From contig DOZO01000038.1 of NCBI GenBank assembly GCA_003517965.1, positions 1-25,898 on the forward strand: a DNA stretch of 25,898 nt, read 5' to 3'. Source of the stretch: Desulfobulbaceae bacterium. GTDB taxonomy: Bacteria > Desulfobacterota > Desulfobulbia > Desulfobulbales > Desulfurivibrionaceae. A program made the position numbers and the translations under genes. The number at the start of each line of letters is the position of its first letter. The first letter of the stretch is position 1. The notes below the pieces were generated by a model. That model saw only the letters and a program-made list of their open reading frames with translations, was not told where the DNA came from and did no database searches. This document shows, in pieces, positions 23,165 through 25,898 of the stretch.

Positions 23165-23199
23165 TGACAATATTTGCATATACATGACAAATATTGTCA
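23165..23199. promoter_or_regulatory. Perfect 12-bp inverted repeat with TGACA-N5-TGTCA core, upstream of pilA
   Basis: TGACAATATTTG (23165-23176) and CAAATATTGTCA (23188-23199) are perfect inverted copies with an 11-bp spacer. The right part is itself a palindrome, TGACA-AATAT-TGTCA (23185-23199), of the same design as 12069-12083. A second, weaker site (TGACA-ATATT-TGCAT) starts at 23165, exactly 20 bp away. It starts two bases after the stop of the membrane protein gene and lies 110-145 bp before the pilA sigma-54 element, the usual distance for an activator site. No T run follows on the plus strand (GAAAATAAG), so a terminator role is less likely. Confidence 0.6.
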
Positions 23200-23308
23200 G
23201 AAAATAAGAATGAAATCCTCGCCAAAAATTCTGACTAAATCGCTTTATGATTGCTAACCCTCCGAAGATAGATGAATAATTTCATTATTTATATTTTTAC
23301 TATTAATA

Positions 23309-23324
23309 TGGTATTAAAGTTGCT
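23309..23324 (+). promoter_or_regulatory. Sigma-54 promoter of pilA
   Basis: TGGTATTAAAGTTGCT matches TGGYAY-N5-TTGCW with exact spacing of the GG and GC pairs. Transcription should start near 23335, leaving a leader of about 84 nt before the pilin ATG. Sigma-54/PilR control of pilA is established in Pseudomonas and Geobacter. Confidence 0.78.
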
Positions 23325-23418
23325 AAACATATTATAATAATATCTCTTCTTTATAATAGAAAAGTGCAGGAGGAGTAAAAACTTAAGCCGTTTAACTTCA
23401 AAACAAGGAGGATGAAGG

Positions 23419-24111
23419 ATGTTGATTCAAAGCAAAAACGAGAAAGGTTTCACCTTAGTAGAGTTGATGATCGTGGTTGCGATCATCGGCATTCTGGCTG
23501 CCATCGCCATACCGCAATTTGCCGCCTATCGAACCCGTGCAATGAATGCCAATGCCAAGGCCATGGTTAAAATGGCAACCAGTTCGCAGGCAGATCTGAA
23601 TGCCGAACTCGGTGCTTATGGAATTACGGGAAGTGCGACTGCTACCCTGGCTGCCGCTGCTGGCGCACCGAGCGGAGGTGTAGCCATGGATTCAGCAAGT
23701 GTCAATGGCTTGGCCATTGCCGCCACTGGTGCCGCTGCTGGCGGACGCTTAGCTGGCAATAATGATGCCACCACCAAGGGCTTTTCTGTACCATTTGGCA
23801 TCGGCGCCAATATGATTGCCCTGGCTAATACCCCCACAGCTGTGGCAGGAACAAATACTGCCACCACCTTTGTGGCCATGGCTAAACATCGCGGCGGTGA
23901 CACCGTTTACGGAGTGGACAATGACTCCCCCAACACCGTTTACAGCGTCAGTCATCCTAACTGGGCTGGCAATACCACAGCTAACTCCATTCTGGCAACT
24001 CAGGTAGCCGCTACTGTCGGTACCAACGATTTTGATACCGACAATAATCCGGCCAATGCCGGACCTGCTGGCGGTGGTGCACCAACAACCACCTGGCAGA
24101 TGGTGCAGTAA
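23419..24111 (+). CDS. pilA: Type IV major pilin (prepilin)
   Basis: A 230-residue prepilin; the mature subunit polymerises into the pilus fibre. The leader MLIQSKNEKG is cut before FTLVELMIVVAIIGILAAIA, with Glu at mature position 5. Mature F1, F24, Y27 and Y57 match the aromatic positions of the short Geobacter PilA, but positions 32 and 51 (Met, Asn) do not. Beyond residue 60 the protein is rich in Ala, Gly, Thr and Asn, with no cysteine at all, so there is no C-terminal disulphide loop. The many Ser/Thr offer glycosylation sites. AAGGAGG lies 7 nt before the ATG. It has its own sigma-54 promoter and terminator and stands right after a GT-C-like gene. A highly expressed pilus or pseudopilus of another type is a minor alternative. 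Confidence 0.92.
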   Translation: MLIQSKNEKGFTLVELMIVVAIIGILAAIAIPQFAAYRTRAMNANAKAMVKMATSSQADLNAELGAYGITGSATATLAAAAGAPSGGVAMDSASVNGLAIAATGAAAGGRLAGNNDATTKGFSVPFGIGANMIALANTPTAVAGTNTATTFVAMAKHRGGDTVYGVDNDSPNTVYSVSHPNWAGNTTANSILATQVAATVGTNDFDTDNNPANAGPAGGGAPTTTWQMVQ

Positions 24112-24150
24112 CCATCTAACGACTTATTGTGTTGCGCTGAAATTCCTTTT

Positions 24151-24187
24151 CAGCCCTGGCCGATTTTCGGCCAGGGCTGTTCTGTTT
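24151..24187 (+). terminator. Rho-independent terminator of pilA
   Basis: CAGCCCTGGCCG-ATTTT-CGGCCAGGGCTG is a perfect 12-bp GC-rich stem with a 5-nt loop, followed by TTCTGTTTT. It ends 40 nt after the pilA stop and insulates the ABC transporter genes downstream. Confidence 0.9.
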
Positions 24188-24219
24188 TCAATAAAAGAGC
24201 ATCTCTAATAAAAACGAGT

Positions 24220-24969
24220 ATGACTATTCCAGCCATTGAAATCACCGGTCTCAGCAAAAGCTTTGGCTCTGATCACAAGAAAAACCAAGCGCTCACCGAT
24301 CTTTCCATAGTCATCCAGCCGGGCGAGGTCTTCGGCTTCCTCGGACCCAACGGAGCTGGCAAGTCCACCACCATCAAGCTGTTGCTCCACTTTCTCAAAC
24401 CGGACAGCGGCAGCCTGCGTATTTTAGGACATACCGTTGGTCAAGATGAATTCCGCCACCGGATCGGCTATCTTTCCGAGTTTCCCTTCTTCTACGACCA
24501 TCTTACCGCCAGAGAAACCCTGCTGCTCTCTGGTCGGTTGAGCGGCATGACCCGGCAGGCGATTGACCAGCGCCTCCCCATGCTCCTGGAACACATGAGC
24601 CTGACCGAGGCGGCGGATCGCCGGGTGGGTGGATTTTCCAAGGGGATGAAACAACGGCTGGGCATGGCCAATGCCCTGGTGCACGACCCCGAGGTGCTGA
24701 TCTTTGACGAACCCATGAGCGGGCTTGATCCAGTAGGCCGCCACCAGATCAAGGGACTCATCGCCGAGCTGAAGCAGGAAGGCAAGACCATCTTCTTCAG
24801 CTCTCATATCCTGAGCGACATCGAGACCCTGTGCAACCGCATCGGCATCATCCATAAAGGCGTTTTGCTCTATAGCGGAGGATTAAGAGATTTTCTTGTC
24901 GCGGGCGTTGGACTGGAAGAGAGTTTTGTCCGGATTATCGAGGAGGCGAACCGTGCAAGCTTTGCGTAA
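24220..24969 (+). CDS. ABC transporter ATP-binding protein
   Basis: A 249-residue ATPase subunit of an ABC-2 type exporter. Walker A GPNGAGKST at 42-50, signature GGFSKGMKQR at 137-146 (the usual form in the CcmA/NatA-like subgroup), Walker B VLIFDEP at 159-165 and the switch histidine in FFSSHILSD. The start at 24220 is preferred over an upstream in-frame ATG at 24127 because the latter would put the pilA terminator inside the coding region and adds 31 non-conserved residues. The ribosome site is weak. It overlaps the permease gene by 17 nt. The substrate is not readable; neighbours suggest an envelope function but do not prove it. Confidence 0.9.
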   Translation: MTIPAIEITGLSKSFGSDHKKNQALTDLSIVIQPGEVFGFLGPNGAGKSTTIKLLLHFLKPDSGSLRILGHTVGQDEFRHRIGYLSEFPFFYDHLTARETLLLSGRLSGMTRQAIDQRLPMLLEHMSLTEAADRRVGGFSKGMKQRLGMANALVHDPEVLIFDEPMSGLDPVGRHQIKGLIAELKQEGKTIFFSSHILSDIETLCNRIGIIHKGVLLYSGGLRDFLVAGVGLEESFVRIIEEANRASFA

Positions 24970-25771
24970 TATCTGGTTCCTGGCCCTGTCCACCTGCACC
25001 GAGGGGATCCGCCACCGGACACTGTGGGCCGTTGTCTGTCTGGCCTCCTTACTAACCATGGCCAACCTGGGGGTAACCACCCTCTACTCCTGGGATCTGG
25101 GCAAGGTCTCCGTGGAGTTCGGCCTTTCCGCCGTCGCCTTTACCGGCCTGCTTCTGATCTTTTTCCTCGGCATGAAGATCCTGGCCGACGACCTGGAGCG
25201 GAGCCGGATCTTCATGCTGCTCTCCAGACCGGTCTCCACCTGGCAGTACCTGACCGGCAAATTTTTGGGGCTGGCCATGATCCTGCTCCTGGCCACCATC
25301 ATCCTCGGCCTCTCCGCCGCCCTGTCCATGCGCTATGTGCTCTGGCTATACGCCGCCTTTGTCCCGCCCAACTTCTCCTGGCTCACCTGCATCATGGCCC
25401 TGGCCTGCCAATGGCTGAGTCTGGTGGTGGTGCTGGCGCTAAGTGTGCTCTGTTTCAGCTTTGCCAAGCAGCCATTTGTCGCCCTGCTGCTGGCGGTTTG
25501 CTCCTACCTGGTGGGACAAAACATGGAACTGCTGCGCCGGGTGGTGGTGGAAAATCCTCAGGCCGGAGCGCTGGCCGGCCAAGAACAGTTGGTAATCGCC
25601 CTTTCCTGGATATTCCCCAACCTGTCTCTCTTTGACAAGAAGTACGAAGCCGCCTACGGCATGGCCTTCAGCGGCCAAGAGTTTGTGCTGCTTTGCCTGT
25701 ACGCCATCTCGTACTCCGCCTTACTGCTCTATCTCGCCACCCTGCTGTTCCGGCACAAAGAGATAGCATGA
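24953..25771 (+). CDS. ABC-2 type transporter permease
   Basis: A 272-residue permease with about six membrane helices, partner of the ATPase encoded just before it. The start is GTG at 24953, with GAGGAGG 6 nt upstream inside the ATPase gene. ILADDLERSRIFMLLSRPVSTWQYLTGKFLG is the cytoplasmic segment seen in NosY/ABC-2 permeases of the gliding and copper-maturation type. It ends with an ATGA overlap to a third gene, so ATPase, permease and third protein form one unit. Confidence 0.85.
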   Translation: MQALRNIWFLALSTCTEGIRHRTLWAVVCLASLLTMANLGVTTLYSWDLGKVSVEFGLSAVAFTGLLLIFFLGMKILADDLERSRIFMLLSRPVSTWQYLTGKFLGLAMILLLATIILGLSAALSMRYVLWLYAAFVPPNFSWLTCIMALACQWLSLVVVLALSVLCFSFAKQPFVALLLAVCSYLVGQNMELLRRVVVENPQAGALAGQEQLVIALSWIFPNLSLFDKKYEAAYGMAFSGQEFVLLCLYAISYSALLLYLATLLFRHKEIA

Positions 25772-25898
25772 GCAAACGGCTGGCGACCCATCTCCTGGTC
25801 GGCTTCGTGTTGCTCAGCTTCTACGCAGCCAGCTACAGCGCCTTATTACAGCAACGCGCCACGGCAAACCGGGCTCGCCATCAGATCTCCGGCCTCTG
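25768..25898 (+). CDS. N-terminal part of an unknown membrane-anchored protein (runs off the window)
   Basis: The ATG at 25768 overlaps the permease stop as ATGA and the frame stays open to the window end, giving 43 residues. The start MSKRLATHLLVGFVLLSFYAASYSALL is a basic end followed by a single hydrophobic helix, either a signal anchor or the first of several helices. The rest (QQRATANRARHQISGL) looks soluble. No family is recognisable from this piece. Translational coupling suggests it works with the ABC-2 transporter. Confidence 0.7.
   Translation, partial: MSKRLATHLLVGFVLLSFYAASYSALLQQRATANRARHQISGL

Noticed and set aside
23165..23199. Reading the palindrome after 23163 as the terminator of the sugar operon
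   Set aside because: The stem is AT-rich and followed by GAAAATAAG, not a T run; its repeated TGACA-N5-TGTCA core and distance to the sigma-54 promoter fit a regulatory site better. A weak terminator role cannot be fully excluded.
23364..23378. Mini frame GTG-CAG-GAG-GAG-TAA in the pilA leader
   Set aside because: No ribosome site upstream; the purine run is more likely a chance second Shine-Dalgarno-like stretch.
23419..24111. Calling the pilin a conductive nanowire subunit
   Set aside because: Only part of the aromatic pattern is kept, the subunit is much longer than e-pilins, and the conductive-pilin model is itself disputed.
1..25898. CRISPR array, insertion sequence or prophage
   Set aside because: No spaced identical repeats, no transposase or integrase, no terminal repeats and no phage structural genes were seen; the tail-fibre-like stretches are confined to pilY1.

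Overview
The window looks like chromosome of a Gram-negative bacterium of the former Deltaproteobacteria (Desulfobacterota-like). This placement is inference. It rests on a sigma-54-type promoter before pilA, a pilin N-terminus very close to that of Geobacter PilA, a large PilY1 with a minor-pilin set, and an undecaprenyl-type sugar pathway. No marker gene that would settle the taxonomy is present.

Layout. (1) Positions 1-887, minus strand: the tmRNA gene (ssrA) and smpB, the two parts of trans-translation, separated by a degenerate 7-bp repeat array. (2) Positions 923-11784, minus strand: a type IV pilus accessory operon in the order fimT-pilW-pilV-pilX-pilY1-pilB-like ATPase. It is read from a sigma-54-type promoter at 11769-11784 and ends at a hairpin terminator at 923-944. 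A possible 18-codon leader peptide lies in its 5' leader. (3) Positions 11785-12318: a divergent intergenic region holding a TGACA-N5-TGTCA palindrome. (4) Positions 12319-23163, plus strand: a tightly packed sugar-modification operon, mostly with ATGA stop/start overlaps. It encodes a WlbA-like dehydrogenase, a WlbB/WbpD-like acetyltransferase, a WbpE-like aminotransferase, an extended SDR, a second aminotransferase, an SMR/ArnE-like flippase, a PglD-like acyltransferase, a GtrB/ArnC-like glycosyltransferase, a methyltransferase, a DUF4143 AAA ATPase with its own apparent promoter, and a large polytopic GT-C-like membrane protein. (5) Positions 23164-24179: the major-pilin-like gene pilA with a sigma-54-type promoter, an upstream palindrome of the same TGACA-N5-TGTCA design, and a strong terminator. 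(6) Positions 24220-25898: an ABC-2 export system (ATPase, permease) and the start of a third coupled gene.

How it may work together. The plus-strand operon has what is needed to make an amino- and acetamido-sugar, load it on a lipid phosphate (GT2 with two C-terminal membrane helices), flip it (SMR-like protein) and transfer it outside the cytoplasm (GT-C-like protein). This cassette sits between the minor pilin/PilY1 operon and pilA, and its last gene is the one next to pilA. The most interesting reading is a dedicated three-component pilin glycosylation system, co-regulated with the pilus by a sigma-54 activator that recognises TGACA-N5-TGTCA. Family assignments come from sequence motifs and memory of the families. 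The link to pilin is inference from gene order and the shared palindromes.
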